Origin: JANYIP01 sp031394045
Lineage (GTDB): Bacteria > Actinomycetota > Actinomycetes > Prado026
Reading direction: 5' to 3'
Length of the DNA: 45,978 nt
NCBI GenBank assembly: GCA_031394045.1
Contig: JANMWN010000060.1
Coordinates: forward strand, 1 to 45,978
In this document: one piece after another, positions 25,371 to 34,746 of the stretch
Numbering within the stretch: position 1 is the first letter of the stretch
Layout: every line of letters begins with the position of its first letter
Made by a program: the position numbers and the translations under genes
Notes under the pieces: model-generated
Told to the model about the DNA's origin: nothing
Seen by the model: only the letters and a program-made list of their open reading frames with translations
Databases searched by the model: none

Positions 25371-28124
25371 GTGACGGAAGTTCTAAAGTTCGCGCTGATC
25401 GGCCTCGGCCTCGGTGCCATGTATTCCTTGGCATCACAGGGGCTGGTGCTGATCTACCGCGGCTCCGGCGTTCTGAACTTCGCGCAGGGGGCCATCGGGA
25501 TGGTCGGCGCCTACGCGTTCTATGAGGTGAGGTTCACCCTCGGGCTGCCGTTCCTGGTCTCGCTCCTGCTCGGGGTCGCCTTCTCGACCGGAGTCGGCGC
25601 GCTGTCGCAGGTCTTGATCATGAAGCATCTGAACCGCGCGTCGCCGCTGGCCCGCGTAGTGGCGACGCTGGGGTTGCTCCTCGTGCTGCAGTCGCTCGCG
25701 GTGTTGCGCTATGGCGGCCGTGCCACCTTCATCCGTCCCGACCTCCCCCTCGGCGGGATCCACTTCACCGATCGCCTGCTCCTCACCTACGACCGTCTGA
25801 TCATGTTGATCATCGCGGCCGTGCTCACCGTGGTGCTCTGGTGGGTCTACCGGTACACGCGCTTCGGCTTGGGCACCAACGCGGTATCGGAGAACCAGCT
25901 CGCGGCCGCGAGTCTCGGCTGGTCGCCGGAGCGGATCGCTACCGCCAACTGGGCTCTGGGGTCGGCCCTGGCCGGGCTCGCAGCGATCCTCATCTCGCCG
26001 ATCGTCACTCTGCAGGTCTCGCAGATGACCAACCTGGTGCTCGCCGCTTTGGCAGCCGCCCTTCTGGCCGGATTCCGGTCCTTCCCCGTCGCGTTCTTCG
26101 CCGGGCTAGCCCTGGGAGTCTCCCAGACCGTGCTCGGCCGGTTCACCTCAACCACTCCCGGCCTCGCGCTCGCGGTCCCATTCCTGGTCGTCGTCATCGT
26201 GCTGGTCGTCCGAGGCCAGTCGTTGCCACTGCGTGACTACCTGCTCCAGCGACTGCCCCTGATCGGAACCGGCAGGGTTCGACCCCTCCACGTCCTGGTG
26301 TGGTCCGCGATCGGGGTCGTCCTGATCATGTCGCTGTCGGCGCGTTGGGTCGATGCGATCGGGATCACTCTCGCCGTTGGCGTGATCATCCTGTCGATCG
26401 TCCTGCTGACGGGCTTAGCTGGCCAGCTTTCGCTGGCGCAGTACGCCTTCGCCGGGTTCGGGGCGTTGATCGCGGGCCGGATGGTCTCGGCGTGGGGCGT
26501 GCCCTTCCTGCTCGCCTTCGTGGTGGGTGTGCTCGCCGCGGTTCCGGTCGGTCTGATCTTCGCGCTTCCCGCCGTTCGGACGCGCGGCATCACCCTCGCT
26601 GTCGTCACGCTGGGCCTGGGCACGGCGATGGAGTACATGGTCTTCAACAACGGCACCCTGACCGGTGGAGTCACCGGCACGGCCGTAGGAGATCCCTCGA
26701 TCTTTGGACTCAATATCAGCGCGATCCTCTATCCCGAGCGCTACGCCCTGCTCACGTTGGCGATCCTCGTGCTCTGCACGCTCGGGGTCGCGAACGTTCG
26801 CCGCGGCCGCAGCGGTCGCCGTCTGATCGCCGTGCGCACCAACGAGCGGGCCGCGGCCGCGCTGGGCATCAACGTCACTGCGGTCAAGCTCTACGCATTC
26901 TCGCTCGGTGCAGCCATTGCCGCCGCCGGCGGGATCCTGATCGCCTTCCGCAGTTCGCAGATCGCGTACGGCACGCAGTTCACCGACCTGAATTCGATCT
27001 CGGCCGTCGGCTGGTCAGTGATCGGGGGGATCGGGTTCCTGATCGGGCCGATCTTCGGCGGGACGATGGCCCCGGGATCGATCGGTGCCGAGCTCCTCGA
27101 TGCGATCCCTGGGGGCTTCGGCCGCTACCTTCCCCTGATCAGCGGGATCCTGCTCATCCTTTTCGTCATCCAGAACCAGGACGGCGCGGCCAAGGAGATG
27201 ACCCTCACGGCCCGCATGGTTCGGGACAAGATCTTGGGTGGCGGCAGACGCCGTCCACGGAGCCCGGTGCCCGAGCTGGCCAGCACGCCGACGGCGGCCC
27301 CTGCCACGACACCCACGCGGGTGTCGCCCAAGGTCCTGGAAGTTCAGGGCATCACCGTTCGCTACGGACCGACCACGGCTGTCGAGGACGTGTCCTTTCG
27401 AGTCGAGCCGGGCCGGATCCTGGGACTGATCGGGCCGAACGGTGCGGGCAAGACCTCGGCCATCGACGCGATCACGGGCTTCACCCCCCTCGCGGCTGGC
27501 TCGGTGACGCTCGGGGGCGTCCCGATCGGCGGCCTGTCGGCCGCTGCACGAGCCCGGCTCGGCGTCAGCAGGTCGTTCCAGTCCCTTGAGCTGTTCGAGG
27601 ATTCCACCGTACGAGACAACCTGCAGACAGCGGCCGACCCACGCGACCTGTTCTCCTACCTCCGCGACCTGGTCTGGCCGATCAACCCCGGCCTTCCACC
27701 GTCGGCCCTCGCGGCCATTCGCGAGTTCGGGCTGCAGGACGAGCTGGACAAGGATGCCCAGGACCTGCCTTACGGCCGTCGCCGGCTGCTAGCACTGGCC
27801 CGAGCCGTGGCGAGCCAGCCCAGCGTCCTGCTGCTGGACGAGCCGGCAGCTGGTCTTGGCGACGCCGAGACCGCCGAGCTCGCCACACTTGTACGACGAC
27901 TGGCCACCGAGTGGGGGATCGCGATACTCGTCGTCGAGCACGACATGAACTTCGTGATGAACGTCTGCGACCACATCGTCGTCGTCGACTTCGGGGCCAA
28001 GATCGCCGAGGGGACACCAGAGCAGGTCCGCAACGACCGCGCCGTCATCAACGCTTACCTCGGTGAGACGGAAGAGGAACTGGTCGAGGACCTCTCGATG
28101 CTCCACGAGAGCGGGCGACAGTGA
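25371..28124 (+). CDS. Fused ABC importer: LivH-like and LivM-like permeases plus LivG-like ATPase
   Basis: The 917-residue protein starts at GTG 25371 with GAGGGAG upstream. Residues about 1-290 are a LivH-type permease (LGAMYSLASQGLVLIYRGSGVLNFAQGAIGM). Residues about 305-620 are a LivM-type permease (LTGLAGQLSLAQYAFAGFGA, AAALGINVTAVKLYAFSLGAAIAAAGG). A Pro/Thr-rich linker of about 40 residues follows. Residues about 660-905 are a LivG-type ATPase with Walker A GPNGAGKT (688-695), signature LPYGRRRLLALARA, Walker B VLLLDEP (819-825) and VVEHDMNFV. In most bacteria these are three genes. It overlaps the second ATPase gene by four bases and would import the solute captured by the lipoprotein at 23706-24989. 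Confidence 0.93.
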   Translation: MTEVLKFALIGLGLGAMYSLASQGLVLIYRGSGVLNFAQGAIGMVGAYAFYEVRFTLGLPFLVSLLLGVAFSTGVGALSQVLIMKHLNRASPLARVVATLGLLLVLQSLAVLRYGGRATFIRPDLPLGGIHFTDRLLLTYDRLIMLIIAAVLTVVLWWVYRYTRFGLGTNAVSENQLAAASLGWSPERIATANWALGSALAGLAAILISPIVTLQVSQMTNLVLAALAAALLAGFRSFPVAFFAGLALGVSQTVLGRFTSTTPGLALAVPFLVVVIVLVVRGQSLPLRDYLLQRLPLIGTGRVRPLHVLVWSAIGVVLIMSLSARWVDAIGITLAVGVIILSIVLLTGLAGQLSLAQYAFAGFGALIAGRMVSAWGVPFLLAFVVGVLAAVPVGLIFALPAVRTRGITLAVVTLGLGTAMEYMVFNNGTLTGGVTGTAVGDPSIFGLNISAILYPERYALLTLAILVLCTLGVANVRRGRSGRRLIAVRTNERAAAALGINVTAVKLYAFSLGAAIAAAGGILIAFRSSQIAYGTQFTDLNSISAVGWSVIGGIGFLIGPIFGGTMAPGSIGAELLDAIPGGFGRYLPLISGILLILFVIQNQDGAAKEMTLTARMVRDKILGGGRRRPRSPVPELASTPTAAPATTPTRVSPKVLEVQGITVRYGPTTAVEDVSFRVEPGRILGLIGPNGAGKTSAIDAITGFTPLAAGSVTLGGVPIGGLSAAARARLGVSRSFQSLELFEDSTVRDNLQTAADPRDLFSYLRDLVWPINPGLPPSALAAIREFGLQDELDKDAQDLPYGRRRLLALARAVASQPSVLLLDEPAAGLGDAETAELATLVRRLATEWGIAILVVEHDMNFVMNVCDHIVVVDFGAKIAEGTPEQVRNDRAVINAYLGETEEELVEDLSMLHESGRQ

Positions 28125-28915
28125 GCATTCTGGAAGTCAAGGGGTTCTCGTCCGGCTACGGTCCGCGGCCGGTGGTCACTGACATCGATCTCGTGGTGGA
28201 GCCCGGCGAGGTGGTGGCACTGTTTGGCGCGAACGGTGCCGGCAAGACCACCACGCTCATGGCGCTGAGCGGGGTCTTGCCCAAGCTCGCGGGCGAGGTC
28301 CGCATCGACGGCGAGCTCGTCGACACCCCCCTGTTCCGCCGCGCGCGCAAGGGACTGTCGTTCGTCACCGAGGAGCGCTCAGTCTTCAAGGGGATGTCCG
28401 TCGCCGACAACCTGAAGGTCGCTGGCGTGAGCGCGGACTCTGCAGTTGCGCTGTTCCCCGAACTGGAGAAGCGGCTGAACGTCCGGGCCGGCCTGATCTC
28501 GGGCGGCGAGCAGCAGATGCTCACCCTGGCGCGAGCCATCGGGCGCGGTCCGAGGTTGCTCTTCGCCGATGAGCTCTCGCTCGGCCTGGCCCCCCTCGTG
28601 GTGACCCGGCTCTTCCTCGCGGTGCGCGCCGCGGCCGACGAAGCCGGTACCGGCGTGCTCCTGGTGGAGCAACACGTCCGGAAGGCGCTGCACTACGTGG
28701 ATCGTGTCTACGTCATGCGCCGAGGCCGCATTCGCATGAGCCTGACGGCCGCCGAAGCGCGCGAACGCATCGGGGAGATCGAAGCCAACTATCTGGCATC
28801 TGACACCAGCGAGGCCAGCGAGATGCCCGAGACCGGCGAGATCCCAACCCCACAGACCAGCCCTGGCCTCACCCCCGAGCTTCCAACCATCCCACCTAAG
28901 GGGACGAGCAAGTGA
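28121..28915 (+). CDS. LivF-like ABC transporter ATPase
   Basis: The 264-residue protein starts at GTG overlapping the previous stop. It has Walker A GANGAGKT, the signature ISGGEQQMLTLARA, Walker B LLFADELSLGL and LLVEQHVRKAL, all typical of LivF. It would form the ATPase heterodimer with the LivG-like domain of the fused protein. After about residue 230 there is a 35-residue Glu/Ser/Pro/Thr-rich tail (SDTSEASEMPETGEIPTPQT) that family members usually lack. The GTG of the HyuA-like gene overlaps its stop. Confidence 0.93.
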   Translation: MSILEVKGFSSGYGPRPVVTDIDLVVEPGEVVALFGANGAGKTTTLMALSGVLPKLAGEVRIDGELVDTPLFRRARKGLSFVTEERSVFKGMSVADNLKVAGVSADSAVALFPELEKRLNVRAGLISGGEQQMLTLARAIGRGPRLLFADELSLGLAPLVVTRLFLAVRAAADEAGTGVLLVEQHVRKALHYVDRVYVMRRGRIRMSLTAAEARERIGEIEANYLASDTSEASEMPETGEIPTPQTSPGLTPELPTIPPKGTSK

Positions 28916-31008
28916 CTCAGCAGACAGCCTCAGCAGGTGCGGGATACAGCATCGGTGTAGACATCGGTGGCACCCACACCGACATGATCGTGGCCTCGCC
29001 AGCAGGGCTGACGCGGAGCAAGGCGTTCACCACCCACGACGACTACAGCGTCGGCGTCTTCGACGCGATCGATGTTGCAGCAGAGAGCTTGGGAATCTCC
29101 ACCGACTCCCTCGTCGCAGAGTGCCATGCATTCATCAACAGCTCCACGATCGTGACCAACGCCGTCACCGAGATGCGTGGGGCCAAGGTCGGCGTGCTGA
29201 TCACGCGAGGGTTCAAAGACACGTTCAGGATCGCCCGCGGGGCCCGCAGGGCCGACTATGACGACCACATGCAGACGACACCGCCCGAGGTCGTGGCCCG
29301 TGACTGCATCGAGGAGATCACCGAGCGTGTGCTCGTCGACGGCTCCTCCCCCGTAGCGCTTGTCGAGGACGAGGTCCGCGCCGCCGTACGCAGGCTCAAG
29401 GACAAGGGCGTTGAGGCGTACGCGATCTGCTATCTGTGGTCGTTCAACGATCCGACCCACGAACAGCGGACTCGCACGATCCTGCTCGAGGAGCACCCGG
29501 AAGCGATCGTCATGGTCTCGTCGGACGTGCACCCGGTGATCCGGGAGACGGAACGATTCTTCACCACAGTGTTCAACTGCCTCTCCCACCGTGGTGCCAC
29601 CCGGTTCGTCGACCAGATCACCAACCAGCTGACGCGCCGCGGATTCACGGGCTCACTGTCCTTCTTCCAGGGGATCGGTGGCTCGGCCAGCGGCGAAGCG
29701 GTCAAGGCCAGGCCGATGACGATGCTTGCCTCCGGACCAGCCGGCGGAGTCATGGGTGCGGCAGCGCTCGCCGCCCAGATGGGGCTCAAGGACATCCTGA
29801 TCGGCGACATGGGCGGAACCAGCTTCGATACGGCGCTGCTGCACAACCTCGAGCCCGCGATCGCCAAGCGTGTTTCCATCGGGCAGCTGCAGACAGGCGT
29901 GGACATCATCGACGTCGTGTCGGTCGGCGCCGGTGGTGGCAGTCTGGCCTGGATCGACTCGCGCGGCGTGCCGCAGGTCGGTCCGCACAGCGCCGGATCG
30001 ATGCCAGGCCCGGTCTGCTACGGCCGGGGGGGCACCGTGCCCGCCGTGACGGACGCCAGCATCGTGCTCGGGCTGATCGACCCGGCGAACTACCTCAAGG
30101 GGCGGCACCAGCTCGACCGCGCTGCAGCCGCGGCCGCGATCGAGGAGACGATCGCGAAGCCTCTGGGCTGGTCGATCGAGACCGCGGCAGCGGGCATCTT
30201 CGACCTCGCCGTCATCAACATGGCCAACGCATTGCGGACGGTCAGCATCGAGCGCGGCTACGACCCGAGGGCCTTCTCGTTCTTCGCCTACGGCGGCGGC
30301 CTGGGGCTCTTCGCAGTCGAAGTAGCACGTCGGCTCGGATGCCCCAACGTCGTGATCCCGGACAACAGCTCCGCGTTCTCGGCGCAGGGTGTACTGATGG
30401 CTGACTACGTTCGCCAGTACAACCGCACCGTCAACTGGATCATGTCGGATGACTCCCAGGTTCCCAGGATCAACGCGATCCTGACGGAGATGCGCGCCCA
30501 AGCCGTAGCCGACGCCTTGTCCGACGCCGTCGCGCTGGAGGACCTGGAGTTCGCGGTCAACGGCGAGGGCTGCTTCGCCGGCCAGGTGTGGGAGATCACC
30601 GTCCCGCTCCCGAACCGTCCACTCACCGCGGAGGACGGTGCCGCTCTCGCCCGCGACTTCCCGTCGGTCTACGAACGTGCGTACGGTATCGGGACCGCGT
30701 GGCGCGACTCGCCGGCCATGCTGGTCAACATCTCGGTGCGAGCGGTTTACCGCCGACCCAAACCGACCAGCCGCCAGCAGGACCCCGTCGTCGGTGCACC
30801 GCCCCCGGTCCCCGCCAGCCATCGAGACGTCTTCCTTCCGGAGGAGCGGCGCCTGGAGACCATTCCGGTGTTCGCGGAGGCGGATCTCGTCCCTGGCACC
30901 AAGGTCAGCGGTCCGTGCATCATCGACGTCGGTGACACCACCATCTACGTGCCCACGCGGTCGACCTGCGTGCGCGACCGCTTCTTCAACTTCTCCGTCT
31001 CGATCTAG
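28912..31008 (+). CDS. HyuA-like ATP-binding subunit (hydantoinase A/acetone carboxylase beta family)
   Basis: The 698-residue protein starts at GTG overlapping LivF by four bases. The N-terminal actin-like ATP-binding motif GVDIGGTHTDMIV is at 15-27; INSSTIVTNAV, LASGPAGGVMGAAALA and DMGGTSFDTALL complete the nucleotide site. Further hallmarks are SVGAGGGSLAWID, GPHSAGSMPGPVCYGRGG and FSFFAYGGGLGLF. Family members phosphorylate or activate a carbonyl or cyclic amide using ATP, in hydantoinases, 5-oxoprolinases and acetone/acetophenone carboxylases. Its partner is the next gene. Co-transcription with an importer favours a polar substrate, though this remains an inference. Confidence 0.9.
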   Translation: MTQQTASAGAGYSIGVDIGGTHTDMIVASPAGLTRSKAFTTHDDYSVGVFDAIDVAAESLGISTDSLVAECHAFINSSTIVTNAVTEMRGAKVGVLITRGFKDTFRIARGARRADYDDHMQTTPPEVVARDCIEEITERVLVDGSSPVALVEDEVRAAVRRLKDKGVEAYAICYLWSFNDPTHEQRTRTILLEEHPEAIVMVSSDVHPVIRETERFFTTVFNCLSHRGATRFVDQITNQLTRRGFTGSLSFFQGIGGSASGEAVKARPMTMLASGPAGGVMGAAALAAQMGLKDILIGDMGGTSFDTALLHNLEPAIAKRVSIGQLQTGVDIIDVVSVGAGGGSLAWIDSRGVPQVGPHSAGSMPGPVCYGRGGTVPAVTDASIVLGLIDPANYLKGRHQLDRAAAAAAIEETIAKPLGWSIETAAAGIFDLAVINMANALRTVSIERGYDPRAFSFFAYGGGLGLFAVEVARRLGCPNVVIPDNSSAFSAQGVLMADYVRQYNRTVNWIMSDDSQVPRINAILTEMRAQAVADALSDAVALEDLEFAVNGEGCFAGQVWEITVPLPNRPLTAEDGAALARDFPSVYERAYGIGTAWRDSPAMLVNISVRAVYRRPKPTSRQQDPVVGAPPPVPASHRDVFLPEERRLETIPVFAEADLVPGTKVSGPCIIDVGDTTIYVPTRSTCVRDRFFNFSVSI

Positions 31009-31024
31009 GCAAAGGACCACCACC

Positions 31025-33220
31025 GTGAGCGCCGACACAAAAGCAGGGCTCGACATCATCGACGTCGAGGTGCACAGCAAGTCGATCCGCAACATGGCCA
31101 ACGAGATGGCGATCACGCTGATGCGGACCTCTGGATCACCCGTCGTGACCGAGGCTCTCGACTTCAGCACGTGCATCCTTGACCGCGATGTGGAGCAGCT
31201 GGCCTTCGCCGGATTCGTGACCTTCCACATCTCCACGGCCATCGGAGGGGTCAAGGCCGTGCTTCGCGGGCACGCGATCGAGGACCTCCACCCTGGGGAC
31301 GGTTTCCTGTGCAACGACCCGCACACCTCAGGGGCGATTCACCAAGGCGACCTTGGCGTGGTGATGCCGTTCTTCCACGATGGGGAGCTCGTTGCGTTCG
31401 GCTATGTCAACGAGCACGTCCTGGACGCCGGCGGTTCGGCGGTTTCCGGATTCGCCCCGGCCGCGCATGACAAGTTCTCGGAGACGCTCAACTTCAACGC
31501 AGTCAGGGTCATTCGCAGCTACCAGATCGAGCCCGAGTGGGAATCGTTCATCGGGAACAACGTGCGACTGGAACGGATCGTGCTCAACGACATCCGCAGC
31601 ATGATCGCTGCCAACAGCGCTGGCGAGCGCAGGCTGCAGGCGATGCTCGACGACATCGGCTTCGACCGGTTCACCGAGCTGAACGAGGCTGCGAAGGATC
31701 TCTCCGAGAAGGCGATGCGCAATCGCATCCAGGCGATTCCGGACGGTACCTACGACAGTGAGGACTGGGTCGAGTACGACGGCCGTGGCCCGCTGGAGTT
31801 CTTCAACGTACGCTGTCGGCTGGTGATCGATGGCGACCAGATGACAATCCAGTACCGCGGCGACAAGCAGACCGACTCGTTCATCAACGGAGCCTGGCCG
31901 GCAGTCGTCGGCCAGTCGTGGTCGACCCTGCTCTCCCAGCTTTGCTACGACATCCCCGTCAACCAAGGCCTGTGGCGCCCGATCGTGTTCGACCTCGGGC
32001 CCAAGGGCAGCATCGTCAACTCCCTCCCGCCGGCACCGGTGACCCAGTCACACATGGAGACGGGCAACCGGATCAACAAGATCCTTATCGAGGTTCTCTC
32101 CCAAGCTTGCGCCCTGAGCTCGGACCCTGTGGTCGCAGGACGCGTCGCGGGTGCGCCGTGCCAGAACCTGGCCTTCTTCACATCGTTCGGCATCGACCTC
32201 AGGACCGGATGGCCGACGGTCGCATTCCCTGTCTCGCTCGGGCAGCCGTGTGGTGGCGGTGCCCAGACCGTGACCGACGGCCTCGACACCTATGCAGCCC
32301 AGTGCATGTGCGGATGCAACACCCCCGACGTGGAGATGGAGGAGTCGAGCCAACCCGGCTACATCTTGTGGCGGCGCATCTCCAAGGACCAGGCCGGCGC
32401 GGGTACGCACCGCGGTGGCATGGGTGTCAGCGGCGCGCTCGCGATCATCCACACCGAGGTCATGACCGGCGGCGGATACAACAGCGCCGCCTACATTCCC
32501 GCCCGCGGCGCGTCCGGCGGATACCCGTCGGGTGCGGGCGAGTGGACGCTGCTGACCGACACCAACGTGTTCGCTTTGCTGGAGCAGGGGATCTGGCCGA
32601 CCGAGGACGTCCTGACCGGCCGCAAGGTTCCGCAGCCGGCCAAGACAGGAAACCTCATTCTGCGTCGCGGCGACGTCTTCAGCGTGATCAACGGTGGCGG
32701 TGGCGGGGTCGGTGACCCGTTGTTCCGCGATCCTGAGTCCGTTGCCAAGGACGTACGTGACGGCTACGTCAGCGCGGACGTCGGCGAGAGCCTCTATGGC
32801 GTGGTGCTCGCCGCCGACCTGTCGGCGGACGTTCCTGGCACGGTGGCGGCCCGCGCACGTATCCGTCAGGAACGGCTGGGCGCTGCTCCGGTCCGCACCG
32901 CCGACCCCGCGGGTCCGGTCTTCGCGCCGCTGGCAGTGGCGGACGGGCGTTGGGCCTGCGCCATGTGCCGGCACGACCTTGGCCCGCAGGACGGTAACTG
33001 GCGGACTGCGGTCGTGACCCGCGAGAGCAAGGTCACGGAGAAGTTCGAGGAGATCCACGCACAGATCCGTCCTACCGAGTCCATCGGGCCCGTCGTCATG
33101 CGGGAGAACTTCTGCCCGGGCTGCGCAACTGCGCTGTCGGTCGACATCACCCTCGCCGGGCGCGAGCCGTGCCCAGCTCCGCGGCTCGGCGTGTTCGACC
33201 CCTACCTCGACAGCGAGTAG
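31025..33220 (+). CDS. HyuB-like catalytic subunit fused to a zinc-binding gamma-like domain
   Basis: The protein has 731 residues from GTG 31025, 16 bp after HyuA, with AAAGGA upstream. Residues 1-600 match hydantoinase B/acetone carboxylase alpha (VEVHSKSIRNMANEMAITLMRT, GDGFLCNDPHTSGAIHQGD, RGGMGVSGALAI, VINGGGGGVGDPLFRDPE). The last 90 residues form an extra domain with Cys645-x2-Cys648 and Cys697-x2-Cys700 (WACAMCRHDLGP; NFCPGCATALSVD), resembling the small zinc-type subunits of acetone or acetophenone carboxylases. A fused arrangement suggests a carboxylase rather than a hydantoinase. The alternative of an ATP-dependent cyclic amide hydrolase cannot be excluded. Confidence 0.87.
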   Translation: MSADTKAGLDIIDVEVHSKSIRNMANEMAITLMRTSGSPVVTEALDFSTCILDRDVEQLAFAGFVTFHISTAIGGVKAVLRGHAIEDLHPGDGFLCNDPHTSGAIHQGDLGVVMPFFHDGELVAFGYVNEHVLDAGGSAVSGFAPAAHDKFSETLNFNAVRVIRSYQIEPEWESFIGNNVRLERIVLNDIRSMIAANSAGERRLQAMLDDIGFDRFTELNEAAKDLSEKAMRNRIQAIPDGTYDSEDWVEYDGRGPLEFFNVRCRLVIDGDQMTIQYRGDKQTDSFINGAWPAVVGQSWSTLLSQLCYDIPVNQGLWRPIVFDLGPKGSIVNSLPPAPVTQSHMETGNRINKILIEVLSQACALSSDPVVAGRVAGAPCQNLAFFTSFGIDLRTGWPTVAFPVSLGQPCGGGAQTVTDGLDTYAAQCMCGCNTPDVEMEESSQPGYILWRRISKDQAGAGTHRGGMGVSGALAIIHTEVMTGGGYNSAAYIPARGASGGYPSGAGEWTLLTDTNVFALLEQGIWPTEDVLTGRKVPQPAKTGNLILRRGDVFSVINGGGGGVGDPLFRDPESVAKDVRDGYVSADVGESLYGVVLAADLSADVPGTVAARARIRQERLGAAPVRTADPAGPVFAPLAVADGRWACAMCRHDLGPQDGNWRTAVVTRESKVTEKFEEIHAQIRPTESIGPVVMRENFCPGCATALSVDITLAGREPCPAPRLGVFDPYLDSE

Positions 33221-33586
33221 CGGCCCGGCCGCGGACAGTCCGCCGAGGCGGCCCTGGGAGGCCATCAACCGGATAGGCACCTCGGATCGAGCGCAGGGTG
33301 AAGCATCCGCACCGGTCACGGAGCAGCGCGCCCCCGGTGAAGGGGGAGGAAGGATCGACGGCCAGGACCTCGACCCGCAACGTGAGTGATCGATAGGAAC
33401 TCACGAGAGCCGAGAGGGGAGATGGCTCGCGCCACGGAGCGCGTTTCTCCCCGTCGGATGCCGGCCACCCGCTCGTCGACGTCGATTCTCACGGTGTCAC
33501 TCCCGTGCAGGACCCGCGGTCAGCCCGTTCATGCCCGCCAGGTTCGCCACCGCGGGGCGGGTGCGGACGTCCGACTTCCCCGCCAC
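33221..33586. other. 366-bp non-coding gap between convergent operons
   Basis: No coding frame with supporting signals was found here. Likely termination structures are GGCCGC/GCGGCC arms around 33228-33257 just after the HyuB stop and CCCCC/GGGGG arms around 33332-33347. No T-tract follows either, so assignment is tentative. The remainder holds nothing recognised. Confidence 0.4.
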
Positions 33587-34690
33587 TCAGGAAAGGTGGA
33601 GGACCGCCTTGACTATGTCGCCGGACTGCGTGGCCGCGACCGCTTCGTTGATCGCGGACAGGTCGCCGCAGGCGGTGACGAGCCGGTCGAACGGGAACCG
33701 GCCCTGCTGGTGCAGGTCGATGAGGTAGGGGATGAATGTGTCAGGCACCACGTCGCCCTCCATGTTGCCGTCGACCACGAGCCCGCGGAGCATCGCCCAG
33801 GGGTCCAGGTCTATCCGGGTTCCGGCGGGGGAGACGCCGACAAGTCCGAGCCGGCCCCGGGTGGCCAGCGCGCCGAACGCTGATCCGATAACCGGCTGCA
33901 GTCCCGTGGTGTCGAGACAGAAGTTCAGCCCCTCCCCGTTCGTGACGTCGAGCAGCTGCTCGGTCAGATCGCCCCCGCTTGAGTTGACCGTATGCGTGGC
34001 ACCGAGCTCGGCGGCGAGCTTGAGCCGGCTCTCGGAGATGTCGACGGCCACGATGGTCTGGCAGCCCACGACGCTCGCCGCCATGATCGCGCTCAATCCG
34101 ACCGAACCGGTGCCCGTGACCGCGAGCGAACTTCCGTAGGGCGGACGGAAGACGTTGATCACGGAGCCGGCGCCTGTCTGGATGCCACACCCCAGCGGCG
34201 CGAGCAGCTCCAGCGATGCGTCGCGGGAGACCTTGACCGCTGCGCTCTCATGAACGAGCGCATGCGTCGCGAACGACGACTGACCGACGAAGTGACCGTA
34301 GACCTGCTCACTGCCCCGACGGTAGGCCGTGGTCTTGTCCGGTCGCGTGCCGGTGAGGTTCATCGCCGCCGACTGCACGCAGTAGACGGGGTGACCGGTG
34401 CGGCACGGGACGCAGGAGCCGCAGAAGGCGAAGGTCAGGACGACGCGGTCGCCCGGGCTGACGCGCGTGACACGAGACCCGACCGCCTCCACGATGCCGC
34501 TGCCTTCGTGGCCGAGCACGATCGGCAAGGGCAGCGGGAGGTCGCCGCTACGGACAGCAAGGTCGGAGTGACAGATGCCCGTGGCAACCAGGCGTACCAA
34601 GACCTCGTCGACACGGGGATCTTCGAGCTCCAGCGACTCGATGGAGAAGGGGTGCTCGCGTTCGCGCAGGACGGCGGCGTCGATCTGCAT
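33587..34690 (-). CDS. Zinc-dependent alcohol dehydrogenase (aryl/benzyl alcohol dehydrogenase type)
   Basis: The 367-residue protein has catalytic zinc ligands in GICHSDLAVR and GHEGSGIV, a structural zinc cluster FCGSCVPCRTGHPVYC, and the Rossmann motif VTGTGSVGLSAIMAA with an acidic VAVDIS suggesting NAD. The sequence resembles benzyl/aryl alcohol dehydrogenases (class III-like long form, GCGIQTGAGSVINVFRP). It would interconvert a primary alcohol and aldehyde. It is 56 bp downstream of the SnoaL gene and probably shares its promoter. Confidence 0.92.
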   Translation of the reverse strand: MQIDAAVLREREHPFSIESLELEDPRVDEVLVRLVATGICHSDLAVRSGDLPLPLPIVLGHEGSGIVEAVGSRVTRVSPGDRVVLTFAFCGSCVPCRTGHPVYCVQSAAMNLTGTRPDKTTAYRRGSEQVYGHFVGQSSFATHALVHESAAVKVSRDASLELLAPLGCGIQTGAGSVINVFRPPYGSSLAVTGTGSVGLSAIMAASVVGCQTIVAVDISESRLKLAAELGATHTVNSSGGDLTEQLLDVTNGEGLNFCLDTTGLQPVIGSAFGALATRGRLGLVGVSPAGTRIDLDPWAMLRGLVVDGNMEGDVVPDTFIPYLIDLHQQGRFPFDRLVTACGDLSAINEAVAATQSGDIVKAVLHLS

Positions 34691-34746
34691 GGTTCTCCTC
34701 GGTGGAGCGGGCGTGCTCGGGTGGGGTGGGTCCAGGCGGAGCAGGA

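Noticed and set aside
29653..31326. 557-residue minus-strand open frame
   Set aside because: It is antisense to the clear HyuA and HyuB genes and shows no recognisable family; it is a codon-position shadow.
28912..33220. Firm assignment as acetone carboxylase or as hydantoinase
   Set aside because: HyuA/HyuB sequence alone does not separate these activities, and the importer context conflicts with a volatile ketone substrate. It was kept at family level.
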